A DNA stretch of 64,000 nt. It comes from Dastarcus helophoroides (Eukaryota; Arthropoda; Insecta; Coleoptera; Bothrideridae). The stretch covers positions 15,209,639-15,273,638 of the forward strand of contig CM053337.1 in the NCBI GenBank assembly GCA_028583605.1, in the 5' to 3' direction. The notes under the pieces were generated by a model. The model searched no databases, was not told the origin of the DNA, and was given only the letters and a program-made list of their open reading frames with translations. Positions 23,576 to 35,619 of this stretch are shown piece after piece; the first letter of the stretch is position 1, and each line of letters opens with the position of its first letter. A program made the position numbers and the translations under genes.

Positions 23576-26460
23576 AGGAAGGAAGAAAAAATATGATATA
23601 TGGAGAATAAAACATAAAAGGTGGAGGCTGAAGGATGAAAGATGAAGGATGAAGGATGACAGGTGAAGGGTGAAGGATGAAAAATAAAAGATGAACGATA
23701 AAGGATAAAGGACAAAGAATAAAGGTTGAAGGAGAAGGATGAAAGATAAAGGAAAAAGGAATAAGAAAGAAGACGGAAGGAAGAAGAACGAAGAAAGAAG
23801 AAGAAGGAGGAAGAAAGAAGAAAAAAGAAAAAAAGAAGGAAGACAAATGATGAAGGATAAAAGATGATAGATGAAGGATGAAAGATAAAGGAAAAAGGGA
23901 CAAGGAATAAAGAAGAAAGAAGAAGGAAGAAAAAGGAAGAAGGAGGAAGGAAGAAGGAAGAAGGAAGAAAGAAGAAGGAAAAAGGAGGAAGGAAGAAGGA
24001 GGAAGGAGGAAAGAAGAAGGAAGAAGGAAGAAGAAAGAAGGAAGAAGGAAGAAGGAAGAAGGAAGAAGGAAGAAGGAAGAAGGAAGAAGGAAGAAGGAAG
24101 AAGGAAGAAGGAAGAAGGAAGAAGGAAGAAGGAAGAAGAAATAAGGAGAAGGAAAAAGGAAGAAATAAGAAGGAAGAAGGAAAAAGGAAGAAGAAAGAAG
24201 GAAGATATATAATAATAGAAAAGGCGGAAAGAGAAGAAAGAAGGAAAAGGAAGAAGGAAGAAGGAAGAAGGAATAAGGAATAAGGAAGAAGGAGAAGGAA
24301 GAAGGAAGAAAGAAGAAGGAAGAAGGAAGAAGGAAGAAGGAAGGAAGAAAGAAAGGAAGAAGGAAGAAGGAAGAAGGAGAAGGAAGAAGAAAGAAGGAAG
24401 AAGGAAAAAGGGAAGAAGGAAGAAGGAAGAAGGAAGAAAGGAAGAAGGAAGAAGGAGAAGGAAGAAGGAAGAAGAAAGAAGGAAGGAAGAAGAAGAGAAA
24501 AGAGAGAAGGAGAAAGAAGGAAGAGAAGAAGGAGAAGAGAGGAAGAAGGAAGAAGAAAGAAAAGAGGAAGAAGGAAAAGGAGAAGGAAGAAGGAAGAAGG
24601 AAGAAGAAAAGGAAGAAAGGGAAGAAGGAGAAGGAAGAAGGAAAAGAAGAATAAGGAAAAGAAGGAAAGAAGAAGAAGAAAAAGGAGAAGGAAGAAGGAA
24701 GAGAAGAAGGAAAGAGAAGGAGGAAGATGAAGAAAGTAGAAGAGAAGAAGAAAAGGAAGAAGGAAGAGAAGAAGAAGAAGGAAGAGGAAGAAGGAAGAGG
24801 AAGAAGGAAGAAGGAAGAAGGAAGAGGAAAGAAGGAAAAGAAGAGGAAGAAGGAAGAAGGAAGAAGGAAGAAGGAAGAAGGAAGAAAGAAGAGAAGAGAA
24901 GAAGGAAGAAGAAAGAAGGAAAAAGGAAGAAGGAAGAAGGAAGAAGGTAAGAAGGAAGAAGGAAAAGGAAGAAGGAAAAGGAAGAAGGAAGAAGGAAGAA
25001 TAAGAAAAAAGAAAAGGAAAGAAGGAAAAGGAAGAAAAGAAGGAAGAAAGAAGAAGGAAAAAAGGAAGAAGAAGAAGGAAGAGAAGAAGGAAGAAGGAAA
25101 GAAGGAAAAGAAGAAGAGAAGGAAGAAGGAAGAAGAAGAAGGAAGAAGGAAGAAGGAAGAAGGAAGAGAAGGAAGAAGGAAGAAGAAGGAAGAAGGAAGA
25201 AGAAAGGAAGAAGGAAGAAGAGAAGAAGAAGAAGAAGGAAGAAGGAAGAAGGAAGAAATAATGGAGAAGAAGGAAGAAGAAGAAGAAGAAGAAGGAAGAA
25301 GGAAGAGGAAGAAGGAAGAAGAAAGAAGGAAGAAGAAGAAGAAGAAGGAAGAAGGAAGAAGGAAGAAGAGAAGAAGGAAGAAGGAAGAAGAAAGAAGAAG
25401 AGAAGAAGGAAGAAGGAAGAAGAAGAAGGAAGAAGGAAGAACGGAAGAAGGAGAGAAGGAAGAAGGAAGAAGGAAGAAGAAGAAGGAAGAAGAAGAAGAA
25501 GAAGGAAGAAGGAGAAGAAAGAAGGAAAAGAGAAGAGAGAAGGAAGAAGAAGGAAGAAGAAGAAGATGAAGGATGAAAGATGAAGAAAGAAGGAAAAAGA
25601 AAAGAAAAAGAAAAGGAAGAAGAGAAAAGGGAGAAGGAAGAAGAAAGAAGGAAGAAGGAAGAAGGAAGAAAGAAGAAGGAAGATATATAATGATAGATGA
25701 AGGCTGAAAAATGAAGAAAGAAGGAAAAAGGAAGAAGGAAGAAGGAAGAAGGAAGGAGGAAGAAGGAAGAAAGAAGAAAGAAGAAGGAAGAAGGAAGGAG
25801 GAAGAAGGAAGAAGGAAGAAGGAAGAAGGAAGAAAAAAGAAGGAAGAAGGAAGAAGGAAGAAGGAAGAAGGAAGAAGGAAGAAGGAAGAAGGAAGAAGGA
25901 AGAAGGAAGAAGGAAGAAGGAAGAAGGAAGAAGAAAGATATATAATGATAGATGAAGGCTGAATGATAAAGAAAGAAGGAAAACGGAAGAAGAGAGAAGG
26001 GAGAAGGAAGAAGGAAAAAGAAGAAATAAGGAAAAAGGAAGAAGGGAGAAAGAAGAAGGATAAAGAAGAAATAAGGAAGAAAGAAGAAGGAAGACGGAAG
26101 AAGGAAGAAAGAAGTAGGAAAAGTTAGAAGGAGGAGAGAAAAAAAGAGGAAAGAAGGAGGCAGAAGGAAGAAGAGAGAAAAATAAGACGGAAGAAGAAAG
26201 AAGGAAGAAGTGGGGACGAAGAAGGCAGAAGAAATAAGGGAAATGAAGAAAGTAGAAGGAAGAAGAAAGAAGAAGAAGGAAAAAGAAAGAAGAATGAAAC
26301 AAAAGATAGAGGATGAAAGGTGAAGGATGAAAGATGAAAGATCAAAAATGAAAAGGATTAAATATGAAGGGTAAAGAAAGAAAGATGAAGGATAAAAGAT
26401 GGAGGATGAAGTAACAAAGAAGAAGGAAGAAGAAAGAAGAACGATTAAAGATAAAGGATG
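23576..26460 (-). repeat. Polypurine tract III (heptamer), inverted relative to tract II
   Basis: About 2.9 kb of G/A on the plus strand with the heptamer GGAAGAA, purest at about 24040-24140 and 25840-25935. The string ATGATATATGGAGAATAAA sits next to the junction at about 23594, the inverse of the one ending tract II. A minus-strand frame of over 900 codons (SSFFLLP repeats) is a consequence of stop-free composition, not a gene. GATATATAATGATAGATGA-type interruptions recur at about 25682 and 25937. Confidence 0.9.
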
Positions 26461-26930
26461 AAAAACAAAAAATGAGAAAAAAACCCGAATTTACAAAAAA
26501 CCGAAAGTTCTAATTTTAGAGCAGAAAATCGAATAGAAATTTTGAAATAGAGTTGAATGTTGGAAATAAATCAAACAAAGCTTATTTCGAATAAAATGAA
26601 TTTTTGAAAAAATATCGACATTTCGAAGAACATGGGGAAAATTTTTGAGAAAAAGACAAATTCAGAAAAACAACTTTCAAAAAAAATTCGAGAAAATAAC
26701 TTACAATTAGAGATATTTTGACTTTTCTTTAAATTTGTCTTTTATTCGAAATTTCGTGCCATTTCGTTTAAAAATTGTGATTGTTCCCGAAATCTGAGTT
26801 TTTCTAAAATATTTGTTCTTTTACCAATGTTAGCCTTTTTCTTGATATTTCGACTTCTCTTTAAATTTGTCTTTTTTTTCGAAATTTCTTTTACGTTTAA
26901 AATTTGTGCGTACAAACTTTAAATTCGTGC
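26461..26930. repeat. AT-rich decayed AAATTTCG-type repeat
   Basis: AAATTTCG, TCGAAATTTC and TTTTTCGAAATT motifs without a clear period; related to the satellites on either side. Confidence 0.45.
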
Positions 26931-29577
26931 GGTCACGACACAGAACCCAAATTAATTTGAAGTACGCATGTATAAAAATGTCATAGAGAGTCAAAAAACG
27001 TCACAGAGTATAAATAATGACATTATTGTTACATAAAAACGTCCTTCAATATTGTGTCACATTTATTATTATGTAACGTGTATGGACTGCTTTAAGTGAT
27101 GTAATCTCTAGATTTACCAGAGAATATTGAGGAGGGTCACCCAGCGATGAAATGACATGACTCTCGCGCAGGTATGCGTTTCAGATCTCTCTAGAAGTCG
27201 AATATACTCGAACGCAATCGAATATACACAAACGAAGTCGAATATACTCGAACTTGTTCATTTTTAAATAGAAAGGAGTCTCCTCCAAGTGAGTCATAAA
27301 TTCGATATCAAACGAATAAGTTTCAGATGTCAAATAAAAAGATTTAAAATTCAGATCGTATTGACATCAAACCAGTTACGCAAAATAGTAAAGGTAGAAA
27401 GATGTCGACGAAATTAGTCGATTTATGAGATAACTGTCCCGAAAAAATCAATGAATTTTCATCTTAACTATTCCAGAGAAAATGTTTATCGCCCCAACCA
27501 TCATAATCGAAGCAAAAATGTCGAATCGACCAAGTTATCTATCCAATATGCGCGCCTCTCATTATTTTTCATTTTCGCCAAAACAAACACATAAAGGGGA
27601 GGGCGGATGAGTGGCAGTAAACAGAACTGACAGGAGCGTCGTTCTGGTTAAGCTTTAGTCGAGGCGTTATCGCTAAGCTCGGTAATTTGTAGGAATTTAA
27701 AAGCAGGACCCGTGTGTCTGGCGAGAGCGGATACGGCGAATGTAATGACATAACCTAAAAGTGACAGCTCCCAGACAAGGTCCACACTGCGTCGAGCTGA
27801 TATGACTATCGCACGTAGGCCGGCGCGACGCCTCGTTTCAGAACGGGCGCCCTTTCTACCACTGACATACTCATCGCGGCCCTCGTATTTCCCCACACGA
27901 TTCGCAAGGATATAAACTGCGAAAATCGCACCTAGTATAGTGTGTAGTCTGTAGTGCGTAGTCTGTAATATGTAGTATATAGTATGTAGTCGTCTAGCTG
28001 TTAGCTTAGAAGGATCCACGGAGGACTCCTATGTAAGCGAGCGTTAATTGTACGAGGTTTGTTAACAAGAAAAGCTCGAGGTGAATTCCGGGGCTTTTGT
28101 TCTTCGTAATTAAAACAAAAGTTGTCAACAGATGGCGTGCGCGCCAGAGAAGGCCGGCTGCGATTGTTTTTTGTGATAGATCGCTTTGTTCGTATTGTGC
28201 ATAGTTTTGATTGTTTTTCGTTGAGCGTGAAAGGTAAATTTATTAGCGTCACCCGGTTTTGATTTCTATCACGCCCACTTTTCCACCCTTTCTTTTCCAA
28301 TTTTCCTTGAGATCTCATTTATTATTTAATCAGAATCTGAATGAACTGCTCCATTTGAACTTTCGAATTGGGGAGATTTGAAGTGTTCGTGCCGTCAGTG
28401 TATTGAAAGATGAATTAATTTATTGTAACATTGATCAAAGTCTAAATAGGTATTCTTACTTTTAGACAAGAATATATAAAATAACGATGTCATGTCTTAT
28501 AACCTTAGTAACAACACTTTAGTTGGAGAACCCCTTCGGTTTATCTACTGTTTTGAACAAAGTTTGGCGTGCTGTCTACAGCTTCAACTTGTATTATAGA
28601 ACTACAAGCGTTGATAGTTTACAGTCTACAGTCCTACAGTCGTACAACGCTTGAATTTTTATAATAGACGTTAAATTCCTAGAAACATTTCGTTAAAAAA
28701 CATTAGATAATCTATAACGGTTCTGCTCCTTGAGTGATGTTATTAAGCTTGCAAAATCGTGAAATTATTATCTCTTTATCTTCTTTTTTTATGCTTGCAA
28801 AATTAACAAATATTACCGCTAAAACGTCGATTGCTTTTTCTTTCCAGACATTTATAATGGCTGCCAATAACAACTCGAACTTCCATTTAAAATAACCTCA
28901 AATATTTTTGATTCAATTAATTCTTTACAGCGTTATCGCATCCTAAAGGTATAATATGCTTCTCCTGTTTCCTGATTTGGTTTCTTCCTTACAATTCAGT
29001 GCATTGCTTGTGTTCGTATTACTAATGTAGACCTCCAGTTCCCCTGATTTCGTAATGTTGTTGGGAAATCATTTACAGCTTGTAACGTTACAATAAAAAG
29101 TTTATCAGGTGCGGCCATAATGAATAAGATATTTTATAAATACGAATGGATGTGCCCTATCATAGATCATTTTAACGGCCTGTTTATGTTAAGGATTATC
29201 CCAGAATTTATAGATATTAGAGCAATGGCGGCCGTAAGACTGTTAATTGGGAGCCAGCACACCTGATCCAACCCTGCACGCCAATATATCAACGCGTTTA
29301 ACTCGCTGCTGCTTTATTACTCTTGCTTTGTAAAACCCTGATTTTTTTCATTTAATTAACGTGTAATCACGTAATGCACATTTCATAAGAGTCACTGGTT
29401 TTTAACTCAAATTAAAAACAACTTTAAACATCGTTTGAAGTTAACTAGAAACTTCACGAAATCGTCTAAAAAAATGGGTCTCCAGTGAACCCAAAAACTG
29501 TTATATTGAAAAATTCGAAGATTACACTACAAATCTAATTACACTTTGGGTAACTATATCTGTTGAGAAACCCCTAC
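26931..29577. other. Low-copy region, no firm gene
   Basis: Two minus-strand ORFs (27648-28019, 28001-28318) lie in a moderately GC-rich patch at about 27600-28300 but have no recognisable motifs. Part of the first is a short GTAGTCTGTAGT-like tandem (about 27938-27992). An imperfect inverted repeat with perfect 9-bp inner ends (CAAGCGTTG / CAACGCTTG) sits at about 28590-28669. The patch could be a promoter or untranslated exon. Confidence 0.35.
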
Positions 29578-29665
29578 CTTTAGCAGATCTACTTCGGGGC
29601 GTATCAACATATCCAACAATTTCTTTTTCGTTGTTCTCTTCCTTAATAACTTTAGGTTCCATTCC
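29578..29665 (-). CDS. Candidate internal exon, family unknown
   Basis: On the minus strand, a pyrimidine-rich acceptor (CATGTCTTTTCAG) precedes 88 bases that read GMEPKVIKEENNEKEIVGY and then VDTPRSRSAK. A good donor (AAAG before GTAGGG) follows. The phase is 0 in, 1 out. The peptide is charged and looks like a linker or cytoplasmic segment. No family is recognised. A second frame is also open, so coding is not proven. The exon at 55.6-55.7 kb has the same phase pattern and also starts Gly-(Met/Ile)-Glu, so the two could be alternative exons of one gene, but this is inference. Confidence 0.4.
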
Positions 29666-30345
29666 CTGAAAAGACATGAATCAGTATTTTAGTAGATACA
29701 CGATTGGGTCGTCATAAGTCACAAACAATGACGTAATGAAATAATCAGATGATTTTAGATGAAAAATAAGAAGAAAATTCGACTTAAGAAAAACGACCAA
29801 AGCATGAATTGATTTTAGACCATTTCTCTTGTATTTTTTTGCAATTCCTTGCTACTAGGTGAACGATAATACGTCTTTATTCCATCTCATCTCCCATTTC
29901 CCTAGCAATCAGTCCAGAATTCGGCTTCGATTTTCAGATATTCCGACCGGAGTCATTCGTAGTCGGGCCATCATCCCATCGCGGATAGTAATTGAATTGT
30001 AACAATTGTTATGAGAGCATACGCTGACGGCCGTTTGCGGCGGCAAAAAACGGGGTAATTTTCGAAAGCAGACGCGCCACATATTGCCGCATCCCGTAGC
30101 CCGGCAATATTATAATAGCCAATTAGGAATGTGCGTCACGTTTTTCTAGTTATATCGAAAGAGAGAGAGACGCGATTTTTGCTTTATGACGTCATCGTGC
30201 CCGGCATGCCGACGATATGCGCCCGTGCCGCCCCTTAAAACGTAATTATCGGAATTGGCCCTTCGCCGATATCGTCGCACCTCGTACGATCTGGCGGTTT
30301 TTCCACCAGAAATTCGAGAAGACAGACTACTAAATTAGAAAAGAA
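29666..30345. other. Low-copy stretch with a GC-richer island
   Basis: From about 29930 to 30310 the sequence is clearly less AT-rich (CGGCCGTTTGCGGCGGC, CATGCCGACGATATGCGCCC) and has no long ORF. It may be a regulatory or untranslated region. No motif decides this. Confidence 0.35.
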
Positions 30346-30349
30346 ATTT

Positions 30350-31165
30350 ACGGAGTTAAGGAAGAATAAAAAGAGAGAATGGAAAATAGAGAATCGAGGG
30401 AACATGAAAGATGAAGGATGATGGATGGAGGTTTAAGGATCCAGAATAAAAGATGCAGAATAAAGGACGACCAGTGAACAGTGAAGATTGAAGGATGAAG
30501 ATGAAGGATGGAGGATGAAGGTTGAAGAAAGAAGGAAGAAAAAAATAAAGGATAAAAGATGAAGGACGAAAGATAAAGGATAAAAGATAAAATATGAAGG
30601 ATGAAGGATGAAAGATGAAGGTTGAAGGGTGCAGGATGAAGATTGAAGGATGAAAGATAAAAAATGAAGGATAAACGATGAAGGAGGAAGAAGAAGGAAG
30701 GAAGAAGAAGGTAGAAAGGAGAAGGAGGAAAGAGGAAGAAGGAAGTAAGAAGGAAGAATGAAGAAGGAAGAATGAAGAAGGAAGGAGGAAGAAAGAAGAT
30801 AAATGATGAAGGATAAAAGATGAAAGATGAAGGATGAAGGAAGAAGGAACTTGGAAGAAGGAATAAGGAAGAAGGAATAAGGAAGAAGGAAGAAGAAAGA
30901 AGGAAGAAGGAAGAAGGAAGAAGGAAGAAGGAAGAAGGAAGAAGGAAGAAGGAAGAAGGAAGAAGGAAGAAGGAAGAAGGAAGAAGGAAGAAGGAAGTTG
31001 GAAGAAGGAAGAAGAAAGAAGGACTAAGGAATGAGGCAAAAGGAAGAAGGAAGAAGGAAGAGAGAAAAAGGAAAAAGGAAAAAGGAAAAAGGAAAAAGGA
31101 AAAAGGAAAAAGGAAAAGGAAGAAGGAAGAAGGAAGAAGGAAGAAGGAAGAAGGAAGAAGGAAGA
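30350..31165 (-). repeat. Polypurine tract IV (heptamer)
   Basis: Plus-strand G/A tract with GGAAGAA heptamers (purest about 30900-31000), (AAAAAGG)n at about 31060-31115, and GATGAAGGATGAAAG-type variants on the left. The minus-strand 278-codon frame through it is a composition artefact. Confidence 0.88.
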
Positions 31166-31574
31166 AATTTCAAAATTTCGAATCCAATACATTCGTTATT
31201 CGCGTGAAATTTCGATTTTTTTTTTCAAAATTTGATTCTTCGAAATTTTGATTTTTTTTCCCAAAACTCGTTCACATCAAACTGTTTTATTAACAAAATT
31301 CTACAAGATTTCAAAATTTCAAATCCAAAAATTTTGTTATTTTTGTGTAATTTCGACTTTTTTCTCAAAATTCTCCTATTTCTCAAAACTGTTTCCCAAA
31401 ACTTGTTTCTTCGAAATTTCGATTTTTCTCCCAAAACTCACGCACATCGAAATGTTTTTTTTATTAACAAAATTATACTAAATTTCAAAATTTCGAATAC
31501 AGAAAATTCGTTATTTTCTCGATTTTTTTTTCTTCGTTTCATAGAATTTCAACTTTTTCCCAAAATTCGTTTTT
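31166..31574. repeat. 171-bp satellite fragment, about two units
   Basis: CATCAAACTGTTTTATTAAC and AATTTCAAATCCAAAAATTT match the satellite at 20.8-23.4 kb. The fragment is trapped between two purine tracts. Confidence 0.75.
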
Positions 31575-31700
31575 TCTGGAAATTTCAATTCACTTTTTAA
31601 ATTTTTTTTTCGAAATTACGTTTTTACGAAATGCGACTTTTACCAAATATTTTGTTCTTTTTCCAATATTCGCCTTTTTCTTTATATTTGGACTTGAATA
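31575..31700 (-). repeat. Conserved junction of the tract/AT-satellite module, copy 3
   Basis: AAATTACGTTTTTACGAAAT, GCGACTTTTACCAAATATTT and TTTATATTTGGACTT match copy 2 in the same orientation; GATATATGGAGAATAAAG follows. Confidence 0.75.
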
Positions 31701-33690
31701 TGATATATGGAGAATAAAGGGTGAAAGGTGAAGGCTGAAGGTTAAAAGATAAAAGATGAAAGATGAAGAACGAAGGATGAAGGATGAAGGATTAAGGTCA
31801 AAGAATAAAGGCTGAAGAAGAAGAATGAAAGATAAAAGAAGAAGAAAGAAGACGGAAGGAAAAAGAAGGAAGAAAGAAGAAGGAGGAGGAAACAAGAAGA
31901 AAGAAGAAAAAAGGAAGAAGGAAGATAAATGATGAAGGATAAAAGATGATAGATAAAGGATGAAAGATGGAGGATGAAGGGACAAGAAATAAGGAGGGAA
32001 GAAGAGAGAAGAAGAAGAAAGAAGGAAGAAGAAAGAAGGAAGAAGAAAGAAGGAAGAAGGAAGAAAAAAGGAGGAAGGGAGAAGGAAGAGGGAAGAAGGA
32101 CGAAGGAAGAAGGAAGGAGGAAGGAAGAATGAAGAAGGAAAAAGGAAGAAGGAAGAAGGAGGAAGGAATATAAATGATTAAGGATGACAGATGAAGAAAA
32201 AGAGAGGAAGGAAGAAGGAAGAAGGAGAAGGATAAAGGAAGGAGGACGAGGAAAGAAGGAAGGATAAAGAGAAAAGAAGGAAGAAGGTAGAAGGTAGAAG
32301 GAAGAAGGAAGAAGGTAAGAAGGAAGAAGGAAGAAGGAAGAAGGAAGAAGGAAGAAGGTAGAAGGAGGAAGGAAGAAGGAAGAAGGAAAAACGAAGAAGA
32401 AATAAAGGAAAAAGGAAGAAGGAAAGAAGGAAAAGGAAGAAGGAAGAAGGAAGAAGAAGAAGGGAAAAGAAGAGAAGAAGGAAAAACGAAGAAGAAAGAA
32501 GGAAAAAGGAAGAAGGAAGAAGGAAAACGGAAGAAGGAAGAAGGAAGAAGGAAAGGAAGAAGGAAGAAGGAAGAAGAAGAAGGAAGAAGGAAGAAGGAAG
32601 AAGGAAGAAGGAAGAAGGAAAGAAGGAAGGAAGGAAGAAGGAAGAAGGAAGAAGGAAGAAGGAAGAAGGAAGAAGGAGAAGGAAGAAGGAAGAAGGAAGA
32701 AGGAAAAAAGAAGAAGGAAGAAGGAAGAAAGAAAAGGAAGAAGGAAGAAGCAAGAAGGAAGGAGGAAGAAGGAAGAAGGAATAAGGAAGAAGAAAGAAGA
32801 AAAAAGGAAGAAGAAGAAGAAGGAAAACAGGAGAAGAAGAAGAAAGAAGAAAGAAGGAAGAAGGAAAAGAAAAGGAAGAAGAAGAAGAAGGAAAAGGAAG
32901 AAGGAAGAAGGAAGAAGGAAGAAGGAAGAAGGAAGAAGAGAAGAAGGAAGAAGGAAGAAGGAAGTATAGGAAAGAAGGAAGAAGAAGAAGGAAAGAAGGA
33001 AGAAGGAAGAAGGAGAAGGAAGAAGGAAGAAGGAAGAAGGAATTAAGGATGAAGAGAAGAGAAGAAAAGAAGGAGGAGAGGAGAAGAAGGAAGAAGGAAG
33101 AAGGAGAAGGAAAAGGAGGAAAGAAGGAAGAAGGATAAAGGAAGGAGGACGAGGAAGAAGGAAGAGGAAGGAAGGAAGACAGGAAGAAGGAAGAAGGAAG
33201 AAGGAAGAAGGAAAGAAGAAGGAAGAAGGTAAGAAGGAAGAAGAAGAAGGAAGAAGGAAGAAGGAAGGAAGGAAGAAGGAAGAAGGAAGAATAGAAGGAA
33301 GAAGGAAGAAGAAGAAGGAAGAAGGAAGAAGGAAGAAGGAAGAAGGAAGAAAGGAAGAAGGAAGAAGGAAGAAGGAAGAAGGTAAGAAGGAACGAAGGAA
33401 GAAGAAGAAGGAAGAAGGAAGAAGGAAGTAAGGAATAAGGAAGAAGGAAGAAGGAAGAAGGAAGAAGGAGAAGGAAGAAGGAAGAAGGAAGAAGGAAGAA
33501 GGAAGAAGGAAGAAGAATGAAAGATAAAGGATGAAGGATGAAAGTTTAAAAATGAAGCATGAAAGTTGAAAACGTGATTCATGGAATATAAAAGATAAAG
33601 AATGAAAGATAAAACCTAAAAGATGAAGGGAATGATCAAGGATGAAAAATGAAAGATAAAAGAGAAGACGGACAAGAGCCGAGAGATGAA
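31690..33690 (-). repeat. Polypurine tract V (heptamer)
   Basis: About 2 kb of plus-strand G/A built on GGAAGAA, starting with the same TGATATATGGAGAATAAAG string as tract III. A minus-strand frame of over 700 codons is an artefact of the stop-free composition. The right end decays into AAAGATAAAGGATGAA variants. Confidence 0.9.
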
Positions 33691-34212
33691 ATACAGAAGC
33701 TGAGGCTAGTGGCGTAAGAATAGAGACGAGGGAAAAGTAACAAGAAACGATAAACAGTAGACGAAAGACGAAATACAATACGAATGACCAAGAGGCGACG
33801 AACGAGACGAGAGGTTCATTACTACCATTAACATTGATTGAACTCAGAAAAATGTTTGATTCAGAAACAGTCTCCAGTAACCGTTTCTTCAATTTCTGGA
33901 TTTTATTTTTCTTATTTTGACTTTTTGCATCGGCTCGTCATCCTACAAAACTTGATGCAATTTACATCTTTGATGGTAGACCAAAATGAATTGTCACGCG
34001 ATGCAACATGACTAATGAAATATGTACTCTGTCGTCATTTAGTCATATCTGATTTAACTCAAAGAATTTAATGGTTTACGTTCGTATTCGCTGCATAATT
34101 GAATACTCTAGAATTTTTTCGAAATTAATCACATTGACTACGTATTTTATTCAAGCGAAAATTGTGGGAACGGGCATTTGTTTTAAAAGGGCAATGCATA
34201 GTAAATATACAA
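33691..34212. other. Low-copy stretch, nothing recognised
   Basis: The left part (to about 33830) is still purine-rich (ACGAGACGAGAGG), then AT-rich unique sequence follows. It lies just downstream, on the minus strand, of the terminal-exon candidate and may hold its 3' UTR. Confidence 0.35.
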
Positions 34213-34564
34213 TTACACCAATTTTTTGCTATTATCTGCTCTATTATTCATCAGGACTTTAACACATGTTTTTAAAAGGTCGATTTTATTCCTAAACTGA
34301 CGCGAACTCCGACCGCTGCCTAGATTTTGAATTTGGTTGATATTGATTGAAAAATTATTGGATTTTTTTAGCATTTGAAACGTTTTGTAGTTACGTAAAG
34401 TAATAGCGCTGGCAATAATTAAAATAGCGAATGATACAAAAAATCCTGCTAGATAGGGGATCAATGCCGGGTCTCCCGCATGACAACATTCGTACTTTGC
34501 AGTAGTGTCCAAAATCCTATTGAAGCACAAGCACCGACTTTGTGGTCTGCACAATCCATGTGGT
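34213..34564 (-). CDS. Candidate terminal exon of a membrane protein, family unknown
   Basis: On the minus strand an acceptor (CTTGTGCTTACAG) opens a frame of 117 codons ending in TAA at 34213. The start is cysteine-rich (PHGLCRPQSRCLCF, then YECCHAGDPALIP). A clear membrane segment of about 22 residues follows (LAGFFVSFAILIIASAI), then a basic, presumably cytoplasmic tail of about 55 residues (LRNYKTFQMLKKSNN...). Entry phase is 2. The layout fits the C-terminal exon of a single-pass membrane protein with a Cys-rich ectodomain. No family is recognised. Its upstream exons could include 55597-55741, but that exon leaves phase 1, so at least one exon would be missing between them. Confidence 0.45.
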
Positions 34565-35090
34565 CTGTAAGCACAAGACTATTTAAAGAGTGAACTAAGA
34601 ATCGTCTCGTGATGAGTCTTATTCTATAATGCACAGACCAATAGGTTTGAATCTTTGTCTTCTGGGAACTCTCCTAGAGAGCAACCGCTTCGCTAGGTGG
34701 CAGTGTTTCAACTGTTGGTAGTTCAGCTACCTATGATTCACTATACACGCCTGGAGGGCTGCATGAATTTGTAGTCTAGGTTGCATTCTTCTTGCATATT
34801 TTTAAACCTAGATATCGAGTTTGGACCATTTACTTGAAATTTGGAAATCATATTAGAGGTTTTTTTTCAAAAATTTTCACCTCTTCTCTCAAGTTTTCCA
34901 TTTTAAATGAAAAAGTTGATGTAAATTCCAAAATACGAGCTTAAACGTGTAGTCTAGGTTGCATTCTTCTTGCATATGAGTCTTATTGTAAGTTCAGTAC
35001 AGTGCGCTTATTTCATAATGAAAACACTGCACACATTTCCCTCAAAAAAGTCGAAAGGAAACACTTAACGTAAAACGATCGCCAATATCA
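34565..35090. repeat. Dispersed repeat family F, copy 2, and flanks
   Basis: About 34660-34800 matches family F at 12.5 kb in inverted orientation (CTATGATTCACTATACACGC). The string GTAGTCTAGGTTGCATTCTT occurs twice (about 34771 and 34951). The element is decayed and its class is unknown. Confidence 0.5.
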
Positions 35091-35160
35091 CTCGATAGAT
35101 AATGATAAGTAGATCGATAGATAATAATAAATAGATCGATAGATAATGACAAATAAGTTG
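35091..35160. repeat. Short tandem repeat, three ~22-bp units
   Basis: Three units of the type ATCGATAGATAATGATAAGTA follow each other. Confidence 0.7.
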
Positions 35161-35619
35161 AAATTTTTTGGACATCTAAGGTTGTTTCGACTCAATATCG
35201 AGTCGTTATTGAGCTGTTTACTTCCTCCCTTACTTCCCTATTGTTTCTATCGGAAATTCTCGAGGTATCCGTGCGAAAATAGACGGGCTATTAAAGTTTC
35301 ATTGTTAGAAGTTTTAACGTTATAAACCACATGGCGCTAAAGATAAATACATGGATTAGAAATGGTTCTCGCAACATAACAAACATATAATGTGCGTTGA
35401 ACGATTACAAGTAATACTTCGGACATGTTGCAGGTGCCCCGGCCAGAATGATATACACCAAATGTATCCCCTAAAAGTAAGACGTGTCAACATTTTTCCT
35501 ACTGCCGTGGGGCATTTTATTGCACAACTGCAGCTTTTTATAGGATTACCAAACGTAATGGACGCCCTTTACCACATCGGGCGATAGTTATTTCGTCAAT
35601 TGGGTTAACATTCCCAAAC

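Noticed and set aside
23558..26302. A 914-codon minus-strand frame
   Set aside because: It is the heptamer TTCTTCC read through; the translation is SSFFLLP repeats and other frames are equally open.
31742..33892. A 716-codon minus-strand frame with a less repetitive start
   Set aside because: Apart from the first ~120 codons, which come from decayed tract edge, it is purine-tract sequence; no splice or domain evidence.
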